A stretch of DNA of 64,000 nucleotides, taken from the NCBI GenBank assembly GCA_026004735.1, contig BPJS01000001.1, positions 1,054,001-1,118,000 of the forward strand. Direction: 5' to 3'. Shown here one piece after another: positions 9,440 to 19,200 of this stretch; the stretch's first letter is position 1; the number at the start of each line of letters is the position of its first letter. This DNA comes from Isosphaeraceae bacterium. Its GTDB lineage: Bacteria; Planctomycetota; Planctomycetia; Isosphaerales; Isosphaeraceae. Both the position numbers and the translations under genes were made by a program. Below the pieces are notes generated by a model. That model ran no database searches. It saw nothing but the letters and a program-made list of their open reading frames with translations, and had not been told where the DNA came from.

Positions 9440-10597
9440 TCACCACGCGCCCACACCCGCCCCGGTTTGCCCGGCCACCGGTACCCAGGCAAACCGTCCC
9501 GGATCATACGGCTTGTACGGAATCTCCGGATCGCCCCCCACCAGCCGCTCTCCCAACAACCGCGCTGTTCCGAGCGAGGTCGTGATCCCCAGCCCCTCAT
9601 GACCGGTGGCCAGCCAGATCGACGACCGGCCCGGCACCGGCCCAATCAGCGGCAGTTTGTCGGGCGTCGCCGCACGCTCTCCGGTCCACACCCGCACCAC
9701 ATTCAGGAGCCGCAGACCCGGCATATACGCCACCGCACGCCGCAACATACGACCCAGTATCCCCGGCTCAACCTCTCCGCCCTCGGCCCCATACTGCCGC
9801 GACGAACCCACCAACATCTGTCCCGTCTTGCGCGGCTGGATGTTGAACGCCACCGAATCGCCCTCCTCCCCGTGCGCGCTTTTCAAATACCCCAGCTCGA
9901 TCAGCTGATGCCGTGCAAAGCCCGGGTAACGATCCGTAATCGCCAAATGCCCCTTACGCCCTCGCACCGGCAAGCCCGGCGTCAGCCGTCCCGCCGTAGC
10001 CCCCGCCGCGTTGACCACCACAAACGCCTCGACCACCGCCCCGCCGGCCAGCTCCACCGCTCCCTCCTCCAGGATTTGCCGAACCTCGACTCCACGCCAC
10101 ACCGTCGCACCCGCCTCCCCCGCACGCTCGCTCATCCAATGTGTCGCCGCCGGCGGATAAATCACCGCATCTCCGGGCACACGCAGCGCCCCTGCCATCC
10201 CCGCCCGCAAATTGGGCTCCAGCTGCTCCAGCCGCTTCCCCCCAATCACCTCCACCGCAACCCCTCGCTCCTCGTAATACCGCGCCTTACGCTCCACCTC
10301 CCCCATCTCCCACTCATCGGCCGCAACCCAGAGCGTCCCGCATACCTCGTGCTCGACCGAGCCCGGCAACTCGGCCGCCAGCTCGCGCCACAACTGGCAC
10401 GAATACGCCGTCAACGCAAACTGCGCCTCCGAATCGTCCATCACCACCAGGTGACCCATTCCCGCTGCCGTCGCACCCCCCCCGACGATCCCAGCTTCCA
10501 CCATCAGCACCTTCAGACCCCGACGCGCACACTCCCACGCGCAGGCCGACCCCACAATCCCCCCTCCGACCACGATCACGTCATACGTCCCACTCAT
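9440..10597 (-). CDS. D-hydroxyproline dehydrogenase, FAD (DAO-type) catalytic subunit
   Basis: A 385-residue FAD-dependent oxidoreductase of the D-amino acid oxidase/glycine oxidase family. The dinucleotide motif [18 protein letters not shown] lies at the extreme N terminus, and [19 protein letters not shown] near the C terminus is the second conserved flavin-contact region of the family. It overlaps the end of the epimerase gene by ATGA, implying coupled translation. By analogy with LhpB it would oxidise cis-4-hydroxy-D-proline to 1-pyrroline-4-hydroxy-2-carboxylate, with electrons leaving through the two iron-sulfur subunits encoded just downstream. A sarcosine or glycine oxidase role is possible from fold alone; the operon argues for hydroxyproline. 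Confidence 0.86.
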   Translation of the reverse strand: MSGTYDVIVVGGGIVGSACAWECARRGLKVLMVEAGIVGGGATAAGMGHLVVMDDSEAQFALTAYSCQLWRELAAELPGSVEHEVCGTLWVAADEWEMGEVERKARYYEERGVAVEVIGGKRLEQLEPNLRAGMAGALRVPGDAVIYPPAATHWMSERAGEAGATVWRGVEVRQILEEGAVELAGGAVVEAFVVVNAAGATAGRLTPGLPVRGRKGHLAITDRYPGFARHQLIELGYLKSAHGEEGDSVAFNIQPRKTGQMLVGSSRQYGAEGGEVEPGILGRMLRRAVAYMPGLRLLNVVRVWTGERAATPDKLPLIGPVPGRSSIWLATGHEGLGITTSLGTARLLGERLVGGDPEIPYKPYDPGRFAWVPVAGQTGAGVGAW

Positions 10598-11532
10598 CCC
10601 CGAATTCCCCAGCAGAACGGATCAGCCGGGTCCAGAATGAGCGTCGCCTCCGCGTTCACGTAAGCCCGGCCTCGAATCGTCGGCCGGACCGCCTCCCCCT
10701 CCCACCGATACCAGCCCTCAAACCGGCTCCCGATCACACTCTCCTGCACCCATACCGCACCCTCGGCCAGCTTCCCATCCGCCGCCAGACACGCCAGCTT
10801 CGCACTCGTCCCTGTCCCGCACGGCGACCGATCGTAGGCCCTGCCCGGACACAATACGAAACTCCGCGCATCCGCGCCGGCCGACCCCGGCGGCCCCATC
10901 AACTCCACATGATCCACCTCCGGAAACCCCGACTCGTTCACCGCCCGCCGCACCGCCCAAGCGTACGCTGTCAACTCCTCGACACGCTCCAGCCCAATCG
11001 CCCGACTCTCCTCCACCAGGTAAAACCAGTTCCCCCCCCACGCGACATCGCCGACCACTTCCCCCCAACCCGGCACCTCCACCCGCACCCCTTTGGCTCG
11101 CCGGTAGCTCGCCACATTCGTCACCGACACCGAGCCATCCGACCCCAACTCCGCCTCGACCACCCCCACCGGCGTCTCAATCCGATGCAACCCCGGCCCA
11201 ATCCGACCCAGATACGCCAGCGTCGCCACCAATCCCATCGTCCCATGCCCGCACATCTTCAACGTGCCGACATTGTTGAAAAAAATCACACCCACCACGC
11301 AGGTCCGATCCGTCGGCGGACACAACAGCGCCCCCACCAGCACGTCCGAGCCCCGCGGCTCGTTGACCACCGCCGACCGCACTCGGTCAAACTCCCGCCG
11401 AAACCGCTCAGCCCGCTCCTCCAACCTCCCCTCGCCCAGATCCGGCCCTCCGTCTACGACGACCCGCGTCGGCTCGCCCGCCGTGTGCGAATCGACCACC
11501 CGGATCCGGCCCAGGCCCTTGCTGCTCGCCAT
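10594..11532 (-). CDS. 4-hydroxyproline 2-epimerase (proline racemase family)
   Basis: Proline racemase superfamily, 312 residues from the ATG at 11532 (an upstream TTG at 11577 adds 15 poorly conserved residues). Both catalytic cysteines are present: Cys94 in KMCGHGT and Cys238 in [11 protein letters not shown], with His96 and Asp234 beside them. Two Cys residues point to a racemase or epimerase rather than trans-3-hydroxy-L-proline dehydratase, which has Ser or Thr at the first position. It is first in an operon of hydroxyproline enzymes, so the likely reaction is trans-4-hydroxy-L-proline to cis-4-hydroxy-D-proline. [10 protein letters not shown] at the N terminus is typical of the family. 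Confidence 0.92.
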   Translation of the reverse strand: MASSKGLGRIRVVDSHTAGEPTRVVVDGGPDLGEGRLEERAERFRREFDRVRSAVVNEPRGSDVLVGALLCPPTDRTCVVGVIFFNNVGTLKMCGHGTMGLVATLAYLGRIGPGLHRIETPVGVVEAELGSDGSVSVTNVASYRRAKGVRVEVPGWGEVVGDVAWGGNWFYLVEESRAIGLERVEELTAYAWAVRRAVNESGFPEVDHVELMGPPGSAGADARSFVLCPGRAYDRSPCGTGTSAKLACLAADGKLAEGAVWVQESVIGSRFEGWYRWEGEAVRPTIRGRAYVNAEATLILDPADPFCWGIRG

Positions 11533-11662
11533 CGTCGTACCGCCTCGCTCGCTCCACCCCGAGCGCGACTTGTCCAACCCGGGGCCGATTCCTCAATCCC
11601 CTAAGACCCTTCCCTTCTCGATCCTACCAGCTAACGACCACCCCCGCCGAGATCGTTCGCCC

Positions 11663-12538
11663 TCATCGGCTCACCAAATCCACCACGCCCACCATCAATA
11701 AACCCATACTAATCAAAACATTAACATGAAAAAATGCCTGATTCACCCGCGTCAGGTCGTCCGGCCGCACCAGCCAGTGCTCATACACCAGCAACCCCGC
11801 CACCAGCGCAAGTCCCGCCCAGTAGGCCGCTCCCATCGGATAGCTCAACCCCAGCCCGGCCAGCATCACCAGCATCAGCCCATGACAGCCCGCCGCGACG
11901 TTCAACGCCCTCGGCACCCCCAGCCAGGCTGGCACGCTTCGCAAGCCCACCCGCCGATCAAACTCCGCGTCCTGGCACGCGTACAGGATGTCGAATCCCG
12001 CCACCCAGCACAGCACTGCCAGGCCCAGCCACACGGGCGGCCACGCCACATCCCCGCGGATCGCAATCCATGCCGCCACCGGCGCAAACCCCAGCGCTCC
12101 GCCCAGCCAGAAATGCGCCCCCGCCGTCCACCGCTTCGCATACGAGTACCCGAGCAACCACCCCAGCACCGGCGCCGACAGAATCAGCGGCCACGGGTTC
12201 CTCGGCAGAAACAGACACGTCGAGGCTACAAAGAGCAGCGAACTCCAGACCGTAAACCACGCCACCAATCCTACACTCAGTCGTCCCGTCGGCAGGTGCC
12301 TCGTCGCCGTCCGCGGATTGGCCGCGTCGATCTCCCGATCGACCAGGCGGTTGAACGCCATCGCCGCCGACCGCGCCGTGACCATCGCGAGCACGATCCC
12401 CAGCCAGTCCCGCCAGCGAAACACCCAGCCCTCCGGGGTCCACGACGCCAGCGCCGCCCCCAAGAGCGCAAACGGCAGCGCGAAGAGCGTATGGCTGAAC
12501 CGGATCATCCCCAGAATGTCGCCCAGCCGGCTCCCCAT
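11663..12538 (-). CDS. UbiA-family prenyltransferase (probable MqnP)
   Basis: A polytopic membrane prenyltransferase of 291 residues. The two Asp-rich Mg-diphosphate motifs are clear: NRLVDREID in the first loop and YACQDAEFD in the second. Seven to nine hydrophobic helices follow the family plan. The start at 12538 (MGSRLGDILGMIRFSHTLFALPFAL) fits UbiA N termini; the frame is open further upstream, but that stretch overlaps the ubiX homologue and is not protein-like. It lies 26 bases after ubiX. Given mqnE in the window and the adjacent ubiE, ubiX and ubiD homologues, the inferred job is prenylation of the 1,4-dihydroxy-6-naphthoate-derived ring in menaquinone synthesis. A ubiquinone 4-hydroxybenzoate substrate is the alternative. 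Confidence 0.88.
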   Translation of the reverse strand: MGSRLGDILGMIRFSHTLFALPFALLGAALASWTPEGWVFRWRDWLGIVLAMVTARSAAMAFNRLVDREIDAANPRTATRHLPTGRLSVGLVAWFTVWSSLLFVASTCLFLPRNPWPLILSAPVLGWLLGYSYAKRWTAGAHFWLGGALGFAPVAAWIAIRGDVAWPPVWLGLAVLCWVAGFDILYACQDAEFDRRVGLRSVPAWLGVPRALNVAAGCHGLMLVMLAGLGLSYPMGAAYWAGLALVAGLLVYEHWLVRPDDLTRVNQAFFHVNVLISMGLLMVGVVDLVSR

Positions 12539-12564
12539 CGGCCCGCTCCCTCGCCCCGCGGTCC

Positions 12565-13194
12565 TCAATCCATCCCGGACGGTTCGTCCGAGCGTCCCCA
12601 TCGCCGGATCAACTCGGTCCCCACGCCCAAGTGGTCGCAAATCCGCGCCACCACAAAATCGACCAGATCCTCCAGCGTCTCTGGCCGGTGATACCAGCCC
12701 GGCATCGCCGGTAGCACGATCGCCCCCGCCCGCGTCGCCGCCAGCATCGACTCTAGGTGGACCAGGCTCAGCGGCGTCTCCCGCGGCACCAGAATCAACC
12801 TGCGCCGTTCTTTCAGATGCACATCGGCCGCCCGCGTGATCAGGTTGGTCGTCATCCCATGCCCGATCGCCGCAAGCGTGCTCATGCTGCACGGACAGAT
12901 CACCATCCCGCCGGTCCGAAACGACCCGCTGGCAATCCCCGCCCCAAAATCCGAGAAATGGTGATAGACCACCCGCCCGGAATCGATTGGCCCCAACGCC
13001 CTCAAATCCGGCCGGTTCAGCGACAGCGCGACCCCCACCTCCTCCCGCAACACCCAGGCCCCGCTCTCGCTGATCGTCAGGTGGACCGTCCGCCCCGCTT
13101 CGCACAAGACGTGCAAGAGTCGAACGGCATACCGCGCACCGCTTGCCCCCGTGATCCCCAGCACAATCGGACGGTCCGGCCCAATCTCATCCAT
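12565..13194 (-). CDS. ubiX: UbiX-family flavin prenyltransferase
   Basis: UbiX enzymes prenylate reduced FMN to make the prFMN cofactor of UbiD decarboxylases. Signatures are VLGITGASGARYAVRLL at residues 11-27, the CPCSMSTLAAIGHG loop, and RRRLILVPRETPLSLVHLESM with the conserved Arg and Glu of the dimethylallyl phosphate site. The length of 209 residues is normal. The start ATG overlaps the 3' end of ubiE by 8 bases, so translation is likely coupled. A UbiD homologue is encoded divergently 0.9 kb upstream, the expected partner. In futalosine organisms this gene is treated as the UbiX-type late menaquinone gene. Confidence 0.93.
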   Translation of the reverse strand: MDEIGPDRPIVLGITGASGARYAVRLLHVLCEAGRTVHLTISESGAWVLREEVGVALSLNRPDLRALGPIDSGRVVYHHFSDFGAGIASGSFRTGGMVICPCSMSTLAAIGHGMTTNLITRAADVHLKERRRLILVPRETPLSLVHLESMLAATRAGAIVLPAMPGWYHRPETLEDLVDFVVARICDHLGVGTELIRRWGRSDEPSGMD

Positions 13195-13999
13195 CCGACC
13201 CTCGCGGCGGCTTGGTCCCCACGTACAAGGTCGCCACCCCCAACGTCAGCCGTTCCGCCTCGACATCCACCAGCCCACTCTCCTCCATCAGTGCCACCAT
13301 CTCCGCCCCTTCCGGGAATTGGAGCACACTGGCCGGCAAGTACGCATACGCCCCGTCCCGGTTCGGCGCCATCGCCTCCCCCACCCGGGGCAGAACATGT
13401 CGAAAAAACGCCAGATACAGCCGACCCAAAACCGGCGTACGCGGCCGCGAAAACTCCAAAATCGCCACCCGCCCCCCCGGTCGGGCCACCCGGATCATCT
13501 CCGCCAGCCCCCGCCGGGTGTCGCTCACATTACGCAGCCCAAACGCCACCGTCACCACCCCAAACGTATCGTCGGCAAACGGTAGCCGCTGCGTGTCGGC
13601 CTCGATCAGCCGCATCCGCCCCGTCGCTCTCGCCTTGCGAACCTTACGCCATCCGATCTCGAGCATCGGCCGGCAAAAATCGGTGCCGATCACCTCGACC
13701 CCACCCCGCGCCGCCCGATCGTAGGCCAACGCCAGATCCGCCGTCCCCGTACAACAATCCAACACGGCCTCCCCAGCCCGCGGCGGAACTCGCCGCACCG
13801 TATACGCCCGCCACCGCCGATCGATATTCAGGCTCAACAAATGGTTGAGCAAGTCGTACCGCGGCGCAATCGCCCCAAACATCCGCCGCACCCGCGGTCC
13901 GGTCTTGTCCACCAGCTCCGCCGATTCCGGCACGCTCTCAATCACTTCACCGGCCAAGGGTTCGCGGCCTCTCACTCGAGTTCTCGGGCGGCCTTCCAT
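13187..13999 (-). CDS. ubiE: UbiE/MenG demethylmenaquinone methyltransferase
   Basis: A class I SAM-dependent methyltransferase of 270 residues. The UbiE/MenG N-terminal signature IAPRYDLLNHLLSLNIDRRWR is followed by SAM motif I (AVLDCCTGTADLALAY) and by FGLRNVSDTRRGLAEMIRVARPGG, the hallmark post-motif block of the family. It would methylate demethylmenaquinol as the last step of menaquinone synthesis. It leads a three-gene minus-strand operon ubiE-ubiX-ubiA and is divergent from ubiD across a 122-base gap. The minus strand has a TATATC box right before the ATG, which might be a -10 element for a short-leader transcript, but this is weak. Confidence 0.92.
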   Translation of the reverse strand: MEGRPRTRVRGREPLAGEVIESVPESAELVDKTGPRVRRMFGAIAPRYDLLNHLLSLNIDRRWRAYTVRRVPPRAGEAVLDCCTGTADLALAYDRAARGGVEVIGTDFCRPMLEIGWRKVRKARATGRMRLIEADTQRLPFADDTFGVVTVAFGLRNVSDTRRGLAEMIRVARPGGRVAILEFSRPRTPVLGRLYLAFFRHVLPRVGEAMAPNRDGAYAYLPASVLQFPEGAEMVALMEESGLVDVEAERLTLGVATLYVGTKPPRGSDG

Positions 14000-14121
14000 G
14001 ATATAGGCAGCGTTCTCCCACCGTCCAAGTCCGTCCAGACGTCCCGACCTCCTCCCCGCCCATCCAAGCCTCGCCTACCATATCTCCAAACATCCGTCCT
14101 CCGTCGTCCCGACCCCTTCTG
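14000..14121. promoter_or_regulatory. divergent intergenic region between ubiE and ubiD
   Basis: These 122 bases separate two divergently transcribed quinone-synthesis gene sets, so both promoters must lie here or in the gene starts. An AT-rich patch (ATATAG on the plus strand, TATATC on the minus strand) lies at about 14000-14006, next to the ubiE start; a second (CATATC) lies around 14079. No operator-like inverted repeat was found. The region is called from layout, not from a recognised motif. Confidence 0.35.
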
Positions 14122-15966
14122 ATGGGCTACCGCACCCTCCGCGCCGCCGTTGACGACCTCCGCCGCCACCACCTCCTGATCGACATCCACGTCGAGGTCG
14201 ACCCCTTCCTCGAAATCGCCGCCATCCAGCGCCGGGTCTACGAGGCCCAGGGACCAGCGCTCCTGTTTCACCGCGTCAAGGGCTGCGCCTTTCCCGTCGC
14301 CGCCAACCTCTTCGGCACCATCGAGCGAACCCGCTTCCTCTTCCGCGACCGCCTGGCCGCCGTCCGCCAACTCGTCGACGTCAAAGTCCACCCCCCCTCA
14401 GCTCTCCGCCGACCCCTGCGGTTCCTCGGCCTGCCCCGCACCGCCCTCACCCTTCTGCCCCGCCGGGTTCGCACCGGCCCCATCCTCGCCCACCAGACGA
14501 CGCTCCGCCAGCTTCCCCAACTCGTCTCCTGGCCTCGCGACGGCGGCCCGTTCATCACACTCCCCCAGGTTTACACCGAAGACCCCGACCGGCCCGGACT
14601 TCGCCACTCCAACCTCGGCATGTACCGTGTCCAATTGGCCGGTAACGACTACCTGCCCGACCGCGAAGTCGGCCTCCATTACCAAATCCACCGCGGCATC
14701 GGCGTCCACCACGCCGCGGCCATTCGTCGCCGCGATACGCTTCCGGTCGCCGTCTCCGTCGGCGGCCCGCCCAGCCTCGCCGTTGCCGCCGTCATGCCCC
14801 TGCCCGAAGGCCTGCCCGAACTCTCCTTCGCCGGCGCTCTGGCCGGCCACCGCATCTCCCTGGTCCGCCCCGGCGACGGTCTGCCCCTGGTCCCCGCCGA
14901 GGCCGACTTCGCCCTGGTCGGCCACATCGACCCGTCCCGCACCAAGCCCGAAGGCCCCTTCGGCGACCACCTCGGCTACTACGCCCTCGTCCACGACTTT
15001 CCGGTCATGACCGTCGAGCGCGTCTACCACCGCGACGGCGCCATCTGGCCCTTCACCTCCGTCGGCCGCCCCCCCCAGGAAGACACCTCCTTCGGCGCCT
15101 TGATCCACGAGCTGACCGGCCCGCTCGTCCCGACTGTCCTGCCCGGCGTCCACGCCGTCCACGCCGTCGACGCCGCCGGCGTTCATCCCCTGCTTCTGGC
15201 TATCGGCAGCGAGCGCTACGTCCCCTACGCCGCGACCCGACGCCCCATGGAACTGCTGACCCAGGCCAATGCCATCCTCGGCCAGGGCCAGATGAGCCTC
15301 GCCAAATACCTGCTCATCATCGCCCGCGACGACGCCCCCGAACTCGACATCCACCACGTCGACCAGTTCCTCCGCCACCTGCTCGAGCGCGTCGACTGGT
15401 CCAGCGACCTCCACTTCCAGACCCGCACCACCATCGACACCCTCGACTACTCCGGCCACGGCCTCAACCAGGGCTCCAAACTCGTCATCGCCGCCGCCGG
15501 CCCACCTCGGCGCTGCCTCGAATCGGAAATCCCTCCCGACCTCCACCTCCTCGACGGCTTCGGCCCGGCCCGGGTCGTCCTTCCCGGGATCCTCGCCATC
15601 CAGGCCCCGCCTTTCCGTCCGGCCGTCGACGGCGCCGACCCCACCGTCCGCCGCTTCTGCGACGCACTGGCGCCCGAGAACCGTCTCGACGGCTTCCCCT
15701 TGCTGACGCTCGTCGACGACGCTGAGTTCGCCTCCCGCTGCCTCCGCAACTGGCTCTGGGTCACCTTCACCCGCTCCAACCCCGCCGCCGACGTCGACGG
15801 CGCTGGCGCCTTCATTCACCAAAAACACTGGGGCTGCACAGGCCCACTCGTCATCGACGCCCGCATCAAACCTCACCACGCCCCGCCCTTGGAGGACGAC
15901 CCGGCCGTGATCCGCCGGGTCGAGTCACTCGCCGCTCCCGGCGGCCCGCTCCACGGGGTCTTCTGA
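14122..15966 (+). CDS. ubiD: UbiD-family prFMN-dependent decarboxylase
   Basis: A UbiD-type carboxylyase of 614 residues. Conserved blocks include NLGMYRVQL, DHLGYYALVHDFP with the upstream KPEGPFGD Glu region of the active site, and TSVGRPPQEDTSFG. It is longer than E. coli UbiD (about 500 residues), with extra sequence at the C terminus; lengths near 600 are common in the futalosine-associated UbiD group. It needs prFMN from the neighbouring ubiX. With ubiE, ubiX, ubiA and mqnE in the same window I infer a late menaquinone role, decarboxylating the prenylated naphthoate. The substrate is inferred from context only. Confidence 0.9.
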   Translation: MGYRTLRAAVDDLRRHHLLIDIHVEVDPFLEIAAIQRRVYEAQGPALLFHRVKGCAFPVAANLFGTIERTRFLFRDRLAAVRQLVDVKVHPPSALRRPLRFLGLPRTALTLLPRRVRTGPILAHQTTLRQLPQLVSWPRDGGPFITLPQVYTEDPDRPGLRHSNLGMYRVQLAGNDYLPDREVGLHYQIHRGIGVHHAAAIRRRDTLPVAVSVGGPPSLAVAAVMPLPEGLPELSFAGALAGHRISLVRPGDGLPLVPAEADFALVGHIDPSRTKPEGPFGDHLGYYALVHDFPVMTVERVYHRDGAIWPFTSVGRPPQEDTSFGALIHELTGPLVPTVLPGVHAVHAVDAAGVHPLLLAIGSERYVPYAATRRPMELLTQANAILGQGQMSLAKYLLIIARDDAPELDIHHVDQFLRHLLERVDWSSDLHFQTRTTIDTLDYSGHGLNQGSKLVIAAAGPPRRCLESEIPPDLHLLDGFGPARVVLPGILAIQAPPFRPAVDGADPTVRRFCDALAPENRLDGFPLLTLVDDAEFASRCLRNWLWVTFTRSNPAADVDGAGAFIHQKHWGCTGPLVIDARIKPHHAPPLEDDPAVIRRVESLAAPGGPLHGVF

Positions 15967-16244
15967 AACCTGCCCGTCGCCGCCGTCCGACTGGACCTCG
16001 CGTCCGCGCCTCCTAACCGATCGTGTCGCCAACGCGACGCAATCGCTCGCAACCCACCGCCACCACGACACCCCAGCCGGACCCTCTTTGCCTATCAATT
16101 TGCCGAGCGTGCCGTCGTCACACCGCGGCTTCACGCCAGCGCGGGCCACAAACGCGGCAAGGACAAACCTCACCTCGGTTGCCGCCAGCGTCGCCGCAAC
16201 GTGCGGCCAAGGCGAAACCGTCCGACGACACGGCACGCGACGGT
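15967..16244. other. convergent intergenic spacer, no feature seen
   Basis: This is 278 bases between the convergent ubiD and kinase genes. I see no strong stem-loop with a T-run and no convincing short coding frame; frames running through it are extensions of antisense frames over the kinase gene. Confidence 0.4.
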
Positions 16245-19200
16245 TCAGCGCACCTCGGTCTGCTCCCGCAGCCGCTCCACCTCGAGCCACAGCGCCCGCC
16301 AGGCCTCACGTTCGGACTCGGGCAAACCGTCGATCGCCGCGCCGCGGACGGAGGCAAGATCGGGGTCGCGTTGCCAGTGAGCGAGGGTCTGGGCGATCGC
16401 CTGGCGCTGCGCGGGGGTCGCCGATTCGAGCCGTTCGGCCCAGATGGCAAGTTCGGCCCACAGCCACCCAATCGCCTGGGCGCGGAGCATTGCCCCTGCG
16501 GCGTCATCGGGCGGAGGTGCATCCCTGCCCTGGGCGGCAGCCGCCAGCGCCGCGGCACAGGCAGCGTTGTAAGCGTGCTGACGTTGGCGATCTTGGGCCA
16601 AGGTCGGGTCCGCCTCCAACGCCTCGCCCCAGAGCCGCGCGGCCAGCGCGAAGCGCTTGGTGTCGTAGGCGCGCTGGGCCAACACCAAGCGTTCGGCGTT
16701 GTCGGTCGGGGCAGCGCCGCCGGTGACTGCGGCGAGGCGTGCATCGAGCGCCGCCTGGGTCGGGTCGGTGGCCGCCAACTCGGCCAGCGCGCGCTGGGCT
16801 TCAGCCGCCTCGGCGTCGTTGCCGAGAGCGGTGGCGGCCTGGATCAGGTTCGTCAGGTGGCCCCTCAAAAATTGGCGGTACTCCGGGTGGTTCGGCTGGA
16901 CGGCCAAAGCCTTTTTTTGCCAGGTGATTGCCTGCGTGAGCTTCGCGCGAGCCGCAATCCAGCGTCGGGCGTCCAGTTCGATCGAGGCCATGTTGTTGAG
17001 AGTCACCCCGAGTACGCTGGCATGGTCGGGGTTCTCGGGATGCTCTCGCGCCAGCCGCTCCAGGATCTCAAGGGCGCGGGTGTAGGAGGCCAGGGCGTCG
17101 TCAGGCCGGCCGGTCTCTTTCATCAGGACGCCGATGTTGTTGTGGCTTAAGGCCAGGTCTCTCTGGAACTGGGTGACGGTGGGGTTGTCCGCGGCCAGCG
17201 GCTCCAGGATCTCAAGGGCGCGGGAGTAGGAAGTGAGGGCGTCGTCAGGCCGGCCGGTCTCTTCCATCAGGACGCCGATGTTGTGGTGGCTTCCGGCCAG
17301 GTCTCTCTGGAACTGGGTGCCGGTGGGGTTCTCCGCGGCCAGCCGCTCCTGGATTTCAACGGCGCGAGTGTAGGAGGCGAGGGCGTCGTCAGGCCGGCCG
17401 GCCGCGTGCAGCAGGTTGCCGATGTTGTTGTGGCTTAAGGCCAGGTCTCTCTGGAACTGGGTGACGGTCGGGTTCTCCGCGACCAGCCGCTCCTGGATTT
17501 CAACGGCGCGAGTGTAGGAGGCGAGGGCGTCGTCAGGCCGGCCGGCCGCGTGCAGCAGGTTGCCGATGTTGTTGTGGCTTAAGGCCAGGTCCCTCTGGAA
17601 CTGGGTGACGGTGGGGTTCTCCGCAGCCAGCCGCTCCTGGATCTTAAGCGCGCGGGTGTAGGAGGCGAGGGCGTCGTCAGGCCGGCCGGTCTCTTTCAGC
17701 AGGACGCCGATGTTGTGGTGGCTTCTGGCCAGTTCGCTCTGGAACTGGGTGACGGTGGGGTTCTCCGCAGCCAGCCGCTCCTGGATCTTAAGCGCGCGGG
17801 TGTGGGAGGCCAGGGCGTCGTCAGGCCGGCCGGTCGCGTGCAGCAGAAGGCCGATGTTGTTGTGGATTCTGCCCAGGTGGCTCTGGAACTGGGTGACGGT
17901 GGGGTTCTCCACGGCCAGTCGCTCCAGGATCTCAAGGGCGCGGGTGTAGGAGGCGAGGGCGTCGTCAGGCCGGCCGGTCGCGCTCAGCAGGTTGCCGATG
18001 TTGTTGTGGCTACTGGCTAGGTCGCCCTGGAACTGGGTGACGGTCGGGTTCTCCGCGACCAGCCGCTCGAAGATCTCGAGCGCGCGGGTGAACGAAGTGA
18101 GGGCGTCATCGGGCCGGCCGGTCTCGTTATGCAGGGTGCCGATATTGAGGTGGCTTCTGGCCAGGTGGCTCTGGAACTGGGTGACGGTGGGGTTCTCCGC
18201 GACCAGCCGCTCCTGGATTTCAACGGCGCGAGTGTAGGAGGCCAGGGCGTCGTCAGGCCGGCCGGTCGCGCTCAGCAGGAGGCCGATGTTGTTGTGGCTA
18301 CTGGCCAGGTCCCTCTGGAACTGGGTGACCGTGGGGTTCTCCGCGGCCAGCCGCTCCTGGATTTCAACAGCGCGGGTGTGGGAGGCCAGGGCGTCGTCAG
18401 GCCGGCCGGTCGCGCTCAGCAGGAGGCCGATGTTGTTGTGGCTTCCGGCTAGGTCGCCCTGGAACTGGGTGACGGTGGGGTTCTCCGCGACCAGCCGCTC
18501 CTGGATTTCAACGGCGCGGGTGTAGGAGGCGAGGGCGTCGTCAGGCCGGCCGGTCTCTGTCAGTAGGGCGCCGATGTTGTTGTGGCTCATGGCCAGGAGG
18601 CTCTGGAACTGGGTGACGGTGGGGTTCTCCGCGGCCAGCCGCTCCTGGATCTGAAGGGCGCGGGTGTAGGAAGCGAGGGCGTCGGCAGGCCGGCCGGTTG
18701 CGCTCAGCAGAAGGCCGATGTTGTTGTGGCTATTGGCCAGTTCGCGCTGGAACTGGGTGACGGTGGGGTTCTCCGCGGCCAGCCGCTCGAAGATCTCGAG
18801 CGCGCGGGTGTGGGAGGCCAGGGCGTCGTCGAACCGGCCGGTCGCGCTTTCATTAGTCGCCCGGCACCCGAGAGTGATGGCCAAGCCGCTTTGGTAGTCC
18901 GCATTGGAGGGATCCCTGTTGACCAGTTGTTCATAGAGGGCCAGCCCCTCGTCATGCGCACGCAGAGCGTCCTCCGGATCGCCGATCTCCTGGTTCAGGT
19001 GTGCCTGAACGTGTATCACTCCGGCGAGGCGGTAGAGCGCCTCGGGCCGCGTGTCGTGATCGGCCTGGAGCTGGTCGCGGAGCGTCTTGAAGAACGCCAG
19101 CGGCTCCTTGAGCAGCGTCTTGCGGAGATTCTCCAGCGCTGGGTTGTTCTTCAGCTCGGGATTGTCGGCCACGGCGTCGCGGAAGCGCTTGACGGCGTCG

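Noticed and set aside
7858..10597. Hydrogen cyanide synthase (HcnABC) for the three flavin/iron-sulfur genes
   Set aside because: Subunit plan is the same, but the flanking epimerase, deaminase and semialdehyde dehydrogenase genes point to hydroxyproline dehydrogenase.
10594..11532. trans-3-hydroxy-L-proline dehydratase for the proline-racemase family gene
   Set aside because: The first catalytic position is Cys (MCGHGT), not Ser or Thr, so an epimerase is favoured.
12539..13105. N-terminal extension of the UbiA-family frame upstream of 12538
   Set aside because: It overlaps the ubiX homologue almost completely and reads as Gly/Arg/Asp-rich non-protein sequence.
14398..15879. A 493-codon minus-strand frame opposite ubiD
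   Set aside because: Val/Asp/Gly/Glu-rich translation without any domain; a mirror of the codon bias of the UbiD-family gene.
16023..17150. Plus-strand frame of 375 codons across the ubiD-kinase gap
   Set aside because: Most of it is antisense to the kinase gene; no ribosome binding site and no domain.
17030..18890. Tandem repeat considered as a CRISPR array
   Set aside because: The units are 144 bases, contiguous without unique spacers, and encode TPRs in frame.
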